A DNA stretch of 64,000 nucleotides from Streblospio benedicti (GCA_019095985.1 CM032664.1:23775292-23839291); one strand, 5' to 3'; numbered from the stretch's first letter, positions 20,455 to 32,159 are shown. The notes: generated by a model from the letters alone, not told the origin. Made by a program: numbers and translations.

Positions 20455-21956
20455 GCTATTCTATAATATAAATGCAAATAAAGCAGGAGGTCCTGATTCA
20501 ATACCAGCTAGGTTCCTCAAGGAAACTGCCCGCGAAATTGCCCCTATGTACCTTTACCAGCAGTCATATAATTGTGGCACATTGCCAGCAAGCTGGAAAC
20601 ATGCAGTTGTTTGTCCCATTTTCAAAAAGGGGCAGAGATCGAAGCCAGAAAACTATAGACCTGTGTCACTAACTGCCATTCCATGCAAACAATTAGAACA
20701 TATACTTGTGTCACAAATTTGGAAGCATTTAAATAAATATAATATTATCAGTGTAAATCAACATGGGTTTCGTACAGGAATGTCATGTGAGACTCAACTT
20801 ATTGAGGCCATTGACGAATGGACATCTGTTATGAACAAAGGGTCACATAAATTGATGTAATTGTCCTTGATTTTAGTAAGGCTTTTGATATGGTGCCGCA
20901 TCGCCGTTTAAAAAGAAAAAACTGTATGCCTCTGGTATAACAGGCAAAAACACAACAGTGGATCTGTAACTTCCCTGTCATCAAGGACTCATGAAGTGGT
21001 TGTCAATGGCTCAAAATCAGACATTCAGGCTGTCACCTCTGGTGTTCCCCAGGGCACTGTCCTCAGGCCATTACTCTTCTTGTTATATATCAATGATATA
21101 GAGAAAAAAATTGCATTCAAAAATTAGGCTATTCGCATCTTAAGGAAAATGAGTAGTAAGACAAAACCGAAAACCAACCACCACATACTACAAGAAGATT
21201 TGTTTAAATTACAAAATTGGGCAGATACATGGCAAATGAGTTTCACTGTGAAAAAAATGCAAGACCCTGAATAACAAGGAAAACCAAGCATAAGCTCAAC
21301 TACAAGTACCTAATGTTCACCCCCCACCACAGAGCTCCTACCGGCCATGTTTCAGATCAAACAATGCACTCAGCTCCAAAATATACCATTAATCCACCAA
21401 ATAGAAACTTTTTCAGCTCTAGATGAAATAACATCTGATAAATATTTAAAAAATCCTTGATAACAGGTTAGTCTTTCAATGAGCACATTGATGCCATTAG
21501 CAGTAAGGCCACAAAAACTGTTGGAAACCCTTTGCCGTCGAAATTTGCATATGTGCAGTCCACAGATAAAAGAAAATGCATACAAAGTCCATTATACGTC
21601 CCCATTTAGAATATGCTCCCCACCTGCGTGGAATCCTCAACACGTCACGGAACATCAACAAGCAGGCTGTCCAGCGGAGAAAGCAGCTCGCTTTGTGATG
21701 AATGACTATAATTATGGACCAAACTCAAACTTGAGTGGATAACATTACGACAAAACTTCTAAGTGGCTGCCCTTGCAGCAGTTATTAAATTTATTATCTG
21801 TCTATGTTTTATAAGATTAAGAATAACCTTGTAAATATTTTCTTCCCATCCACTGTACAGTCGTCATACAGATCTGATGTAGATACAATAGGGTTAAAAT
21901 TCTCCCACTCCGACGCATACAAATATAGTTTTTATTGTAGTACCATTCGTATATGG
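20455..21956 (+). mobile_element. CR1/Jockey-like LINE fragment (reverse transcriptase)
   Basis: Non-LTR reverse transcriptase, 5'-truncated. The readable part starts with NKAGGPDSIPARFLKE and contains the landmarks ENYRPVSLT, QHGFR, LDFSKAFDMVPH and SGVPQGTVL-P-LFLLYINDI, followed by the thumb-like ILQEDLFKLQNWADTWQMSF. The catalytic Y/FADD block expected after YINDI is missing, and there are several stops and frame changes, so it is dead. The C-terminal part (RIWK) is cut off exactly where repeat A1 of the next element begins. A C-terminal piece of a similar LINE lies on the minus strand at about 48,560-48,790. Confidence 0.9.
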
Positions 21957-22243
21957 AAAATTACTTTTTCGTTTTGCGTAATGGGATCAACTGTCTTTAT
22001 AGCAGTTTACCTCAGTTGTCTCAAAGTTGACCTTAGGACCCTAAAACCCAGGTATAGTACTTAAGTCAACTCAGAGGAGTTGACCTCAGTGAACTCTAAG
22101 TTGACGTTAGGGTCAAGTTAATACTAAAGTCAAGAACTTGGAACCGAAGGATCAACATATATTATAGCGTTAGGGTCACATTTTTAGGAACTTGTAACCG
22201 AAGGATCAACATATATTATAGCGTGTGTGCAATTTTTGGTTAA
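21957..22243 (+). repeat. Split direct repeat A1
   Basis: Left terminal repeat, starting aaaattactttttcg and ending atttttggttaa. It includes a roughly 60-bp internal tandem duplication of the gaaccgaaggatcaacatat section that is single in A2. Confidence 0.85.
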
Positions 22244-23837
22244 ACACGTGGCCTAGTGTATTTGGTGTTTTTTCTTATTTGCAAAGCAGGATTACTTTGT
22301 AGTTCACTTAGAGACAAACCAGGCGACGATTTAGGAACCTCTAGGAACAGTTGCAGTGTTTATTCTATCCTGCAAGTAAGTTCTTTGTGTTTTTTTCTGC
22401 TAGTACGGCGACCACGTGGTCGGTCTCACTTTTCAAGCTCTGTTTGATACTAAAAGTATGTACCGTCATCATTTTCGATTATTCATGTTTGTTATTACGT
22501 CGTACAGCTACCAGCTTATTTAGTAAGTCAATTAATAAGCTAGTTTAATTCTTTATAATTGTTGTAAGCCACTCAAACATAGTGAAATTGTACATTTTAT
22601 CTTGTTAAAAGAATATATTCCAGCCTTTAATGGCTTATTGTGACACATTGTTCTCATATTACTAACATTTAGATTTAACAATATCAGTTCATATTATCAT
22701 CCTTTTTGTGAAGGTCTTCATCTACGGCTAAACATTTCTTGTACACATCTTTAGCTTGTGGTACGGTCTGTGCATTGCATAAGTTAAAACACATCTTGTT
22801 TATTGTAGCAAACTCTACAAAGTTGGCATTTATGACCACTGTCTATTAAAAAGTTGTGGTTCTTATGTCAACATAGAGAGTATAGTCTAAGAATTCGTCA
22901 TTCAGATTCGGCTACGTTCTAAGTACACGTTTTACAAGTTCTTTTTCATATAGCAACCCTTTGTTTCGTCCAGTCTCAATTTCAAGGGGAAGTACATCTC
23001 ATTTTAATATAAGCTGTTCGTTCGTAACGTGGTTTTTGTAGTCAGGATAGGCTTCAAACTCCAGGGTAGTTTAAACGTCTGTTCTTAGTTTTTTTCCCGT
23101 TGTCTTGTCCTTTCTCTTTCCACAAAGCCTGTTGCCTTGAATGGCTCTCAAGGTATAGTAATAGGGGTTCACATATCACCAAGCATAGCTGTTATCCATT
23201 GTTTTTCTTATTTTTCTCACGGGTTATATTTCAACAAGAATCTCTTATCTTGTAAGCCTAGTTTTTACCGTTTTTTATAGGGAGATGGCAGTTTATAGTC
23301 TAATAGCTTGACAAAAATTTGGTAATAACCCCTGTGTTGTTAGGTTAAACTTGGTTATTACTTTACCTAGAGCACGTGTTGCTGTTTTGGATATCTCTTT
23401 AACAGTTACTCCAGGGTCCTAATGTTCTTAAGCCTTACTCCTAAATACTTTTATTTGTTAGTGTATTGCAAGTTTATTTCTCTTCATTTAAATTGGAAAG
23501 ATTTTGACTTGTGACGATAATGGATAATTTCAGTTTCAGTGCCCAGTCCTGGTGTAAGCCATTAGTTTAGTAATAATTATGTGTTAAGTAGTATTCTGGT
23601 TCTTTTAGCAGTTGTCTGAGTGTCACTAAGTCTACAACCGTGTTAAAGTGGGCCTTGTTTATGCTCACACCTGTAGTCCATGGTTATTACTTGTCGTGTT
23701 GACACATTCATTTATAAGTTTTGTCTGTTTTGTATCCGTTTGTAACCACCATGGTAGGTGGTGTTCCGACCTTTTTGGTGCTTCCTACAGTACCTTTTTT
23801 CGTCAGTTGCAATGGACACTTAGTATTTTGGCTTCGT

Positions 23838-25260
23838 TACGTATACCACTGTAGCCTCACTCGAAACGGTGGTCCGGGGGTACTTCCTTTAACCTTATGC
23901 ATACTTCTTACTGTAGCCTCAGTGAGGCGGTGAGCCGGAGTGTTTTTTATAGTTACGTATACCACTGTAGTCTCACTCGAGGCGGTGGTCCGGCGGTACT
24001 TTATGTAACCATATATATGCATCCTGCTGTAGTCTCACTTGTGAGGCGGTGAGCCGGAGTGCCTTTTTATAGTTTCGTATACCACTGTAGTCTCACTCGA
24101 GGCGGTGGTCCGGGGGTACATTCTGTAACCTTGTGCATACATCCTGCTGTAGTCTCACGTGGAGTGCTTTTTTTTTTAGTTTCATCCCACTGTAGTCTCA
24201 CTCGTATTCTGTAACCTTGTGCATGCATCCTGCTGTAGTCTCACGTACGAGGCGGTGGGCCGGAGTGCTTTTTTATAGTTTCGTATACCACTGTAGTCTC
24301 ACTCGAGGCGGTGGTCCGGGGGTACATTCTGTAACCTTGTGCATGCATCCTGCTGTAGTCTCACGTACGAGGCGGTGGGCCGGAGTGCTTTTTTATAGTT
24401 TCGTATACCACTGTAGTCTCACTCGAGGCGGTGGTCCGGGGGTACATTCTGTAACCTTGTGCATGCATCCTGCTGTAGTCTCACGTACGAGGCGGTGGGC
24501 CGGAGTGCTTTTTTATAGTTTCGTATACCACTGTAGTCTCACTCGAGGCGGTGGTCCGGGGGTACATTCTGTAACCTTGTGCATGCATCCTGCTGTAGTC
24601 TCACGTACGAGGCGGTGGGCCGGAGTGCTTTTTTATAGTTTCGTATACCACTGTAGTCTCACTCGAGGCGGTGGTCCGGGGGTACATTCTGTAACCTTGT
24701 GCATGCATCCTGCTGTAGTCTCACGTACGAGGCGGTGGGTCGGAGTGCTTTTTTATAGTTTCGTATACCACTGTAGTCTCACTCGAGGCGGTGGTCCGGG
24801 GGTACATTCTGTAACCTTGTGCTTACATCCTGCTGTAGTCTCACGTACGAGGCGGTGGGCCGGAGCTTTTTTATAGTTTTTTTACTGTAGTTTCACTCGA
24901 GGCGTATACCACTGTAGTCTCACTCCTGCTGTAGGCGGTGGGCCAGAGTGTTTTTTATAGTTACTTGAGGTGGTGGTCCGGGGGTACATCCCGTAACCTT
25001 ATGCATACATCCTGCTGTAGTCTCACCTACGAGGCGGTGGGCCGGAGTGTTGTTGTTTTTTTTGTAGCTGCGTATACCACTGTAGTCTCACTCGAGGCGG
25101 TGGTCCAGAGTGTTTTTTGTAGCTGCGTATACCACTGTAGTTTCACGCGAGGCGGTGGTCCGGGGGTACTTCATGTAACCATATGTATGCATACTGCTGT
25201 AGTCGCACTTGTGAGGCGGTAGGCCGGAGTTTATCATGGTTTTGTATACCACTGTAACCT
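23838..25260 (+). repeat. 120-bp tandem satellite made of two ~60-bp halves
   Basis: About thirteen units. Five central units (about 24,230-24,860) repeat almost exactly every 120 bp; outer units are degenerate. Each unit is a dimer: both halves contain ctgtagtctcac followed by a cgaggcggtgg-type core, so the ancestral monomer was about 60 bp. Because 120 is divisible by 3, one frame stays open for 219 codons; this is a by-product and not a gene. The array lies inside the split-repeat retroelement relic. Confidence 0.93.
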
Positions 25261-25869
25261 CAGTAAGTCGTCAGCTGGTGGGCTTGTGATCTACAATGTA
25301 GTAAAGTCCATTCATCAGTGTTGTTAGTCCCACGTTGTATTTTTTGTTGTTATAAAGGGCGTAATTGTTTCAGCTTCCACCTACAGTGTACCATATTTTT
25401 CCTAGACATGCCACCCAAAGTCTTACTCTGTGCATATTTGCTGCTGTCGTATAATTTGTATTTCCAGAATCCTACCGCAAGCTAAAATTGAGGGGTGCGA
25501 TCAAGGAGTCGAGAAGTGCGGTCCCCACAAGACCTGCTAAAGTCAAGCAGACCCGCGCAGCATGTTCTAGGCTCCCGAAAGGCAGTCTCCAAGTGAGGAG
25601 CCTGACGGCAACCCTCGTTGGTTTTTTTTTCATGCACAGCTGGTCGCCACTCAACAACAGGTCGCGATTGTGACACAGATTATGGTTCTGTAAAAGATCG
25701 ACTCTGTAAAGGAAGCTATATCCACACAAAGTCAACATCTTACATCAGGGACAGTTCTGGATTCTAATAGCACATCTAAAATCCAAGCGGGTTTATGTAT
25801 TGAACTTATCTCCCCCTCAATGACCAAAACACAGTGCCAAGTGATTACAATCCGGTCACCAGGCAACTC

Positions 25870-26340
25870 ACAGTAGGAAGGAAGACACCACTGAAAATTA
25901 CTAGTATTTTCGAGTGGCTTAGGCTCTTCACAACGTATGCATTGGGGTAACTAACTGGAATCTCCAGGAAGAACCGGGCATCAGGACTTACATGGTGAGA
26001 TGGTGGACGTGTCAGTACAGTATCAAGGGAAGGCGTACAAGAAGTGTGGCACTTCACTGGCACCAAGTTGCCTAAGCCATACTGATGGATTGTATTCAAG
26101 GACGGCGCCACTCGCTGTATAACTGCTATTAAGGCGCACTGTCTACGTTATCCAGCATGGAATCCCTGCTATGACTACAATATAAGAAAGAATGTTCACA
26201 GACGAAATTTATACGGATTTGTCCACAAGTGCCAATTTGTAATAAACAGGGCACCGGATGCAATTGCCACTCAATTGCATTTCATTCTAACTTTACTAAT
26301 AGTCAAATTCAGCACATGGGCAGGGAAGTCTACTGCCATA
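25870..26340 (+). pseudogene. Degenerate gag-like region of the split-repeat element
   Basis: Translation of short stretches gives a tryptophan- and aromatic-rich segment (EWLRLFTTYALG) and a later CNKQGTGCNC-type cysteine/histidine-rich patch. This resembles the gag-like protein of DIRS/Ngaro retroelements. It is broken in several places. The assignment rests on general resemblance plus the surrounding split direct repeats. Confidence 0.4.
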
Positions 26341-26531
26341 TATAATTCGAGTACATGTCATAGTTATAATTTGTGTTAGGGATATTAATTGGGTGGTTAC
26401 AATCAGGTTACTTATTTTTTCATATCACTATTACCTTTATATATGTAATCATTCATTAGGAGATTTTCCTTATAGTTGTCAGTTGTATCAAGTTTAGAAG
26501 CTGTTGTGAATGGTTCTTGGGTGGGGTTGTT

Positions 26532-26688
26532 TGTCGTCTTTGTTTCCCCACCTGTTTTCAAAATAAACGTCAACTTCAGCCAGTGTAAATATACATATCA
26601 GCTGAGTTGACACTAACAACAACCTACAAGTGTTTATTTTTCAAAAACAAGCTCGTCCCGTTCACAACAGCCTTATCATCTCTGGGTG
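26532..26688 (+). repeat. Split direct repeat B1
   Basis: 157 bp starting tgtcgtctttgtttcc and ending tcatctctgggtg; almost identical to B2 at 27,757-27,913. It contains an AATAAA polyadenylation-like word, as expected for the terminal repeat of a retroelement. Confidence 0.88.
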
Positions 26689-26748
26689 AAAACTAGGTCC
26701 ACATTGGTAATGAAGCACAAACTAAAAATAATAATTTTTATCACATTA

Positions 26749-26987
26749 AAAATTACTTTTTCGTTTTGCGTAATGGGATCAACTGTCTTTATAGCAGTTT
26801 ACCTCAGTTGTCTCAAAGTTGACCTTAGGACCCTAAAACCCAGGTATAGTACTTAAGTCAACTCAGAGGAGTTGACCTCAGTGAACTCTAAGTTGACGTT
26901 AGGGTCAAGTTAATACTGAAGTCACATTTAGGAACTTGTAACCGAAGGATCAACATATATTATAGCGTGTGTGCAATTTTTGGTTAA
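26749..26987 (+). repeat. Split direct repeat A2
   Basis: Second copy of the A repeat, 60 bp downstream of B1, sharing both ends with A1 but lacking the internal duplication. Confidence 0.88.
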
Positions 26988-27129
26988 CCACCTCAACCCC
27001 TCCACCACCCTTTTTAGGTTATGCAGCAGTTTTGTTCACCTTTATGTGTATACTTTTATCTTTGTTTTAACCTACATTGTTCAAATATGTAAAGTTTGTA
27101 GTTGTTTTCTCAGTGTGGGGCGACATGAG

Positions 27130-27670
27130 TTGGTGTACTAATAGTATACAAGGTTTGCACGTAGGTCATTTAAACCATTTGTATGTATTTCGTATTTTAT
27201 TATTTGCTTGTAAATCACTTGGTTATAACATCATTTAGTAGTTCGATTGTTGCATTAATGTTTAATTATGTATTTTACCACCTGTTTTGTTTAGCATTTG
27301 TATACATATTTGCATATGCATAGTATTCCAAAGTTATGATAACTGTCTTCTGGTATGTCATGCTTTTCCTCAATTTTCAGTTAGCGTAAGGTTTTTCTTT
27401 CAACATACATGTAATTTGTGACATCACTTATGATATGGGTACTAGTAGTCTACAAGATTTGCATTAGTTCAATTCAACCATTTGTGTGTATTTCGTATAT
27501 GAATATTTGTTTGTAAAGCGCTTGGGTACTATTGTCATTGTAACATCATTTGGTAGATTGTTTATTGTATATATTTTAATTGTTGTCGTTTTTGTTTTGA
27601 CATATGTTTTGTTTAGCAATTTGTATACATATTATCATGTGCATTGTTTCACAAAGTTTTACTTTTGTTT
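27130..27670 (+). repeat. Diverged ~305-bp tandem duplication between A2 and B2
   Basis: Two diverged units: both contain a cagtagtacaag-like start, an accatttgtntgtatttcgtat section and a gttttgtttagca-tttgtatacatatt section, offset by about 305 bp. No coding content. Confidence 0.65.
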
Positions 27671-27756
27671 TCTGTTATGTCATGCTTTTCCTCCCCCTTT
27701 TTGCCCAAGTCAGGTTTTAAGGGAGGTTTTTAAGGCAGACTTCATTTAGCACAATG

Positions 27757-27913
27757 TGTCGTCTTTGTTTCCCCACCTGTTTTCAAAATAAACGTCAACT
27801 TCAGCCAGTGTAAATATACATATCAGCTGAGTTGACACTAACAACAACCTACAAGTGTTTATTTTTCAAAAACAAGCTCGTCCCGTTCACAACAGCCTTA
27901 TCATCTCTGGGTG
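27757..27913 (+). repeat. Split direct repeat B2 (right terminus)
   Basis: Right end of the retroelement relic. The duplicated block resumes at the very next base, so the junction is sharp. Confidence 0.88.
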
Positions 27914-28378
27914 CCTATGCTCTCAGGAGAGAATTACTTTTACACAAAACAATCATCTTTCTTTTTAAAAATGATTTATTGAGGTTATACCGTTAATGGA
28001 ACTTATCATTTTTATTGTTGTTTCTCGTTCTTCAAATTCTTCTTTCTTGTTTTTTTCCGTAGTATTCTTCTTTGTTCTTCTACTTATTGCCCCTAATTAT
28101 CATCTTTTTTCACGTTGTTTCTATCATTCTTTTCATCCTCCATCTTCTGGATCATCATCATGATGATCGTCGCTGCCGCCGCGCCGCCGCTGCCATCGTG
28201 GTCAAGGTCGTCATGGTCGTCATGGTCGTCGCCAGGTCGTCGGCGTCTTGTCGTCCTCATCCTCGTTTTTTAAAAAATAAACAATGAGCATACTTTAACG
28301 ATGCCACACGTCATGCAAAAACGAAAATAACGCACACAACATTTGAAAATTTCCCATCTATATGGATGTAATTCAACT
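27914..28378 (+). repeat. Duplicated block, copy A part 2
   Basis: Near-identical in direct orientation to 47,061-47,520. It includes a low-complexity gtcgtcatggtcgtc tract that gives artefactual open frames. Relative to copy B, the 526 bp equivalent to 46,535-47,060 are missing. Confidence 0.9.
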
Positions 28379-28437
28379 ATATTCTTTTGAATAAACTTAG
28401 AGATCTCAATTAAACATATTAAAATTTTTAAATTTTA

Positions 28438-28740
28438 GGTGACCATATTAGAGACACGGGCCATACCATCAGCCCCAGAGACTTCAAAATTTTAGCGCGT
28501 GAGGACTTAGAAATCCAGAAAAGATCAGGGAAGCCGTGGAAACTGCATACTGGCGCCCTGAGATGAACCGAGACACCGGCTACGACCTACCCCCCGTTTT
28601 CCTGCCACTGTTGTCATGTGACTGCCGCCGCCATGGCGGTCACATGACCAACTAAGGACTGTCATTTGGCCTGAAGAAGCTCTTGTGATAAGAGCGAAAG
28701 TCTTGCCAAAATGTGAGTCCCAATGGTTTCTGTTGGTATC
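28438..28740 (+). mobile_element. Penelope-like element 3' end
   Basis: The translated fragments GHTISPRDFKILARED and ETAYWRPEMNRDTGYDLPPV match the very C-terminus of the GIY-YIG nuclease of Penelope-like elements, where an asn-arg-asp...gly-tyr-asp-leu-pro-pro tail is typical. It is followed by the conserved ctgaagaag...gaaagtc tail of these elements. Only this 3' end is present, and it is broken. Confidence 0.72.
28663..28713 (+). ncRNA. Hammerhead-ribozyme-like motif
   Basis: The stretch can be folded as a type I hammerhead. A stem I strand catttggc (28,663-28,670) is followed by the core ctgaaga. A stem II hairpin gctctt/aagagc comes next, with one unpaired A before it. Then come gaaa, a minimal three-base stem III loop, tt, and the stem I partner gccaaaatg. 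Penelope-like elements are known to carry hammerhead motifs with very short stem III. The bulged bases suggest a decayed copy; activity cannot be judged. Confidence 0.5.
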
Positions 28741-29211
28741 TTAAAATTCTAGTAACACATTTATGGCATCTAGTTATTTCATTAAAACTTCTAAATACAA
28801 TATTAAAAAATTAAAGGTTAACAATAATTAAACAAATTAAAATATTTTAGATATATGCTAATGTTATAGCTAACCATTATTAATGTGTAATTAACAATTT
28901 GGAAACTTGATTGACATAGACAATAGTGAGGCCTTGACCATCTCCCACTGTGCTACAGTCTGTGCTCCTTTTTATTTTCTATAAATTGTCCCAGCTATCT
29001 TAGATGATATGTTGGTTGGGTTACTCTTGATTAGCTTGAATCATCTCCTTTAATTACTACTGATAGAAATTTTTATATCACATCATGATTTGTTTTTGTC
29101 TTACGAATACATAACTATAAGTAGCTGTATTTTGATACCTTGAACATCAAGTAATATTAAAAAAATGCATTTGATTTTATATTGTAACGTTATACCGTTT
29201 TTTGTTGAATA

Positions 29212-29340
29212 GCTGATAAAGCCAACGTGTGGCCCAATATATCAAAATCATTGGAAGCGGAAGGCTACATGTTCACAGACCATCAATGTAGCACTAAATA
29301 CAATGGCCTTTGTAACCGAAAGGACGAAAAAAATTAGGGA
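29212..29340 (+). pseudogene. Possible Myb/SANT-like DNA-binding domain fragment
   Basis: After a possible acceptor (gaatag) the frame reads KANVWPNISKSLEAEGYMF and then HQCSTKYNGL. The spacing W-x2-I-x3-L-x3-G-x5-QC-x2-KY-x2-L resembles trihelix/Myb-SANT-like domains of Harbinger-type accessory proteins. Only about 40 residues are readable before a stop. Low certainty. Confidence 0.33.
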
Positions 29341-29946
29341 ATACCTAAAAAAAGAAGAATCAATCTGGTAAACCTTGGATATATTTTTGTTGTGTTTTAT
29401 TTGTTATTTTTTTTTTTAAATTTGTTAATCAAGCAATACATTATTTTAATTATCATAAATTATTGCCTCAAAGCCATGACTGGAATTCTGATATTACATG
29501 AGCATTTTTCAGCCCTATTGGAATTTATTGCCCCAGAGCGTTCACTCGATCCTAATTGGCTTGTTGGATCAGTGTTAACTTTTTTGCATTTAGGGATGCA
29601 AGAACCTCGTCCTTCTCTTGCGCTGTCCATATCAGGTGTATGAATCAATAGTGAATACCATCCGCAGGAAGATATTTTCTTATCTCTTGTACATGTGGAT
29701 TGATAAAACCAGGCCATAGGGGCCTTCGAGTTAGCAGAGATGATGTGATCAATTTTATCCCAGACTCATTGTTCATGTTCCTACAGCTCTTGTATGGAGG
29801 ACAGGATCTTCTTGAGGATAATGAGAACAGGGATACAATTGATCACACCATCTCTGCCAACTCTGTGAATGAGAACAGTATGATTACGGATCAAGTTTAC
29901 GAGAATAAGTACAGGGTGTTCAGTGATGCTCAGGACGTAGTTTACG

Positions 29947-30876
29947 GTGTTAGCAAAGGGTCTAAATGGACCCCAAAACACAGGTCTTGGCAGTACACTT
30001 CATCAACAAACAAGATCTAAACAGTTGCTTAAACTATTCCATAAGGCAGGGCACAGCCTCAGCTATGAGCAAGTATTGCCGATAGACACCGGCCTTGCAG
30101 AGCATGTAATGTCATCAATGAACATGGAGAATGGAGCAGTGGTACCTCCTAATCTAATACAAGGTCGATTCACACAATTCACAGTAGACAATATTGATAT
30201 CAATGACGGTAATTTGGATGGTAAAAACACTTTTCATGCGACCCAAATGGCAGCTTGGCAAAGAGGCCCTGCTCAAGATGTGTTGTTTAATGAAATAGCA
30301 CCTTCAAGGAAGACTATATTTGTACCTGAAGCCATGGAGTCCCTTGCAACTACAAATATCACTTGTGGCAAAGTAGAACCAATAGTCAAAGAAGTTGATA
30401 TTGAATGGTTTGAGGTTGGTGACTGCCCTGTTGCTCGAGCTACAAGTGCCATAGATTTTGCATTCATCATCAATCGACAGAAGGACAATAATGTTGGATG
30501 GACAAGATTCAACAAATCTGTGACAGTAGCAGATCCCCCAATAACCACAGTTGGGGACATGCCAATCATACAAGCCCCAGCACACGAAATGGACATGCTC
30601 AACACAGTCATCCAAAGATGTATGTACATATCGACACAGCTTAGCCAAAAGTACACTGTTATTACTATGGACCAAGCCCTCTATTGTAAGCTGGTGGAGC
30701 TGGTGTGGACTGTTCCACAATACAGAGAAAATGTCATTGTAAGATTGGGGGGTCTACATATATCTATGAACTTTCTGAAGGTCATTGGACAACAAATGAA
30801 CACGTCTGGACTTGTAGAAGTTTGGATGGAAAGTGAAGTCCTCGGCCCTAATTCAGCTGACAGTGTGATGACTTGA
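29947..30876 (+). CDS. Middle region of the unnamed family, copy 1
   Basis: Open for 309 codons. Conserved against copy 2 (44,360-45,106) along its length: LFHKAG, a YE-VLPID/LQID motif, a RF-F-V/CDN-DIND motif and FHATQ-A-WQR. Further on it has IGWT/VGWTRFN, MPIIQAPAHEMDMLNTVIQR, YTVITMDQALY and RLGGLHISMNF. The pairwise conservation of protein sequence shows a shared coding past. No catalytic motif is recognised in this part. The ATG at the start of the frame is internal to the protein, since conserved sequence precedes it in an overlapping frame. Confidence 0.65.
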   Translation: MLAKGLNGPQNTGLGSTLHQQTRSKQLLKLFHKAGHSLSYEQVLPIDTGLAEHVMSSMNMENGAVVPPNLIQGRFTQFTVDNIDINDGNLDGKNTFHATQMAAWQRGPAQDVLFNEIAPSRKTIFVPEAMESLATTNITCGKVEPIVKEVDIEWFEVGDCPVARATSAIDFAFIINRQKDNNVGWTRFNKSVTVADPPITTVGDMPIIQAPAHEMDMLNTVIQRCMYISTQLSQKYTVITMDQALYCKLVELVWTVPQYRENVIVRLGGLHISMNFLKVIGQQMNTSGLVEVWMESEVLGPNSADSVMT

Positions 30877-30894
30877 AAGTCATATTGTAAGGGC

Positions 30895-31616
30895 ATGAGG
30901 GCTCATAAACTCACCTTTCAAGCATTGTGGACCATACTATATCCGGACTTCTACTCATTCCTAGAAACCCACGATCATGGTCTTTCACAAGTTGTTACAG
31001 CACATGCACAGGTTAGTATTGATGTTAGCATCGATGATCTTGTGGATCAGTTGATGGACCACAGATTCCAAGCAGTGAAAGATGTCTTTGTTGAAAGTAG
31101 ACAAGACACTAATATATGGAAATGTTTGCAATTGTACTTGGGTTCACAAGGTCCCTACATGAAGGAAACTGGGAGCTGCATTTGCATGCATTCACAAAAA
31201 TGCTTCCCTATTTTCATTACTATGACCACTGTAACTACGCCAAATGGGGAGCAATATATATTGCTGAGATGAAGAACTTCCCTGCAGAAATTGAGGAAGA
31301 ATTCAAACAAGGGAATTTTGTAGTAAAGAGGTCAGGACGGAGATTCAACCAAGTGGATGCAGATCAGGCACAAGAGTCGAGTAGGTGGGCTCTTTCTTAC
31401 AACCTCAGGTCTCATATCGCTGAGGACACCAGAATTTTGTATGGCCTATTGCAGGACAGCTCCATGCACAATGAAAACACACCTGGCCGAATACAGAAAG
31501 ATGTAAAAGATGAAGAATCAATCATAGAAACCCTTAGAAGATTCAACGTATTTTCATACAATGGAGACACTTTGCAGAACATTGCAACTAAGGAGACCTT
31601 GCAACACATTCAATAG
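30895..31616 (+). CDS. Second middle region of the unnamed family, copy 1
   Basis: Two overlapping frames continue the same protein: RAHKLTFQALWTILYPDF, then a helical stretch around DLVDQLMDHRFQAV, then LHLHAFTKMLPYFHYYDHCN, YAKWGAIYIAEMKNFP, GNFVVKRSGRRFNQVDADQA and RWALSYNLRSHIAEDTR. I recall the run of aromatic and histidine residues followed by NQVD as a hallmark of unnamed predicted proteins in many invertebrate genomes. Function unknown. Confidence 0.6.
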
Positions 31617-32159
31617 AACAGTCTCTTCTCAATGCACCAACAATTGGAAGACAGAAATTGAAGACATTTGTAGAGGAGCACTTAGTCCCAGTGAGAGCTG
31701 GTACTCGTCATGAAGAAGAAGTAGAGAAAAAAAAGTTCCACTCATCCATGCAAAGAAATAACCCTCCAACATTTGCTACCTTATATGAAGTCAAGCAACA
31801 TAGTAAAACACAAGACAAGCAGAAAGTGATGAAAGCTGACAGGAGTGTGTTACATAGGCTTGTGGTAGCATACCAGGCTGGTCGCCAAGTACATATTATA
31901 TAGATCACTTTCTAGAACATGAATTGATGCCAGTGCCGGTAGCCATTGCTGAAATGATTGGTACATTAAAAAACTGGAAATAAGGTTTTGCTTGGAGAAG
32001 AGCTAACAAATGGAATTGATTGCCCACAGTCAGTTACGTTAGAAGGCACTAGTTGTCTCATTGTGGATGGACAGGCTCAGGTAAACATCCTTGGAAAACC
32101 TAAAGAGGCTTCAACGTTTGGACAGTTAGCAGATATATTTTGTACAGTCTGTTCTAAGG

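Larger units (their letters stand above)
21957..27913 (+). mobile_element. Tyrosine-recombinase (Ngaro/PAT-like) retroelement relic
   Basis: Four repeats occur in the order A1 (21,957-22,243), B1 (26,532-26,688), A2 (26,749-26,987), B2 (27,757-27,913). B1 and B2 are both 157 bp and almost identical; A1 and A2 share the same ends, with an extra internal duplication in A1. This split-direct-repeat order is what Ngaro/PAT-type retroelements have, and it differs from plain LTRs. A region at about 25,870-26,340 reads like a degenerate gag with a cysteine/histidine-rich end, which supports the family. No reverse transcriptase or recombinase domain is visible. The element is broken and non-autonomous, but the similarity of its repeats suggests a fairly recent insertion. 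Confidence 0.6.

Noticed and set aside
24217-24876. 219-codon open frame
   Set aside because: It is the 120-bp satellite read in frame; the peptide repeats every 40 residues and no start or codon bias supports a gene.
23838-25260. Possible CRISPR-like array
   Set aside because: The units are contiguous 120-bp tandem repeats without unique spacers, in an animal genome.
21957-27913. Conventional LTR retrotransposon with A or B as the LTR
   Set aside because: Neither repeat flanks the whole element; the A1-B1-A2-B2 order fits split direct repeats better.
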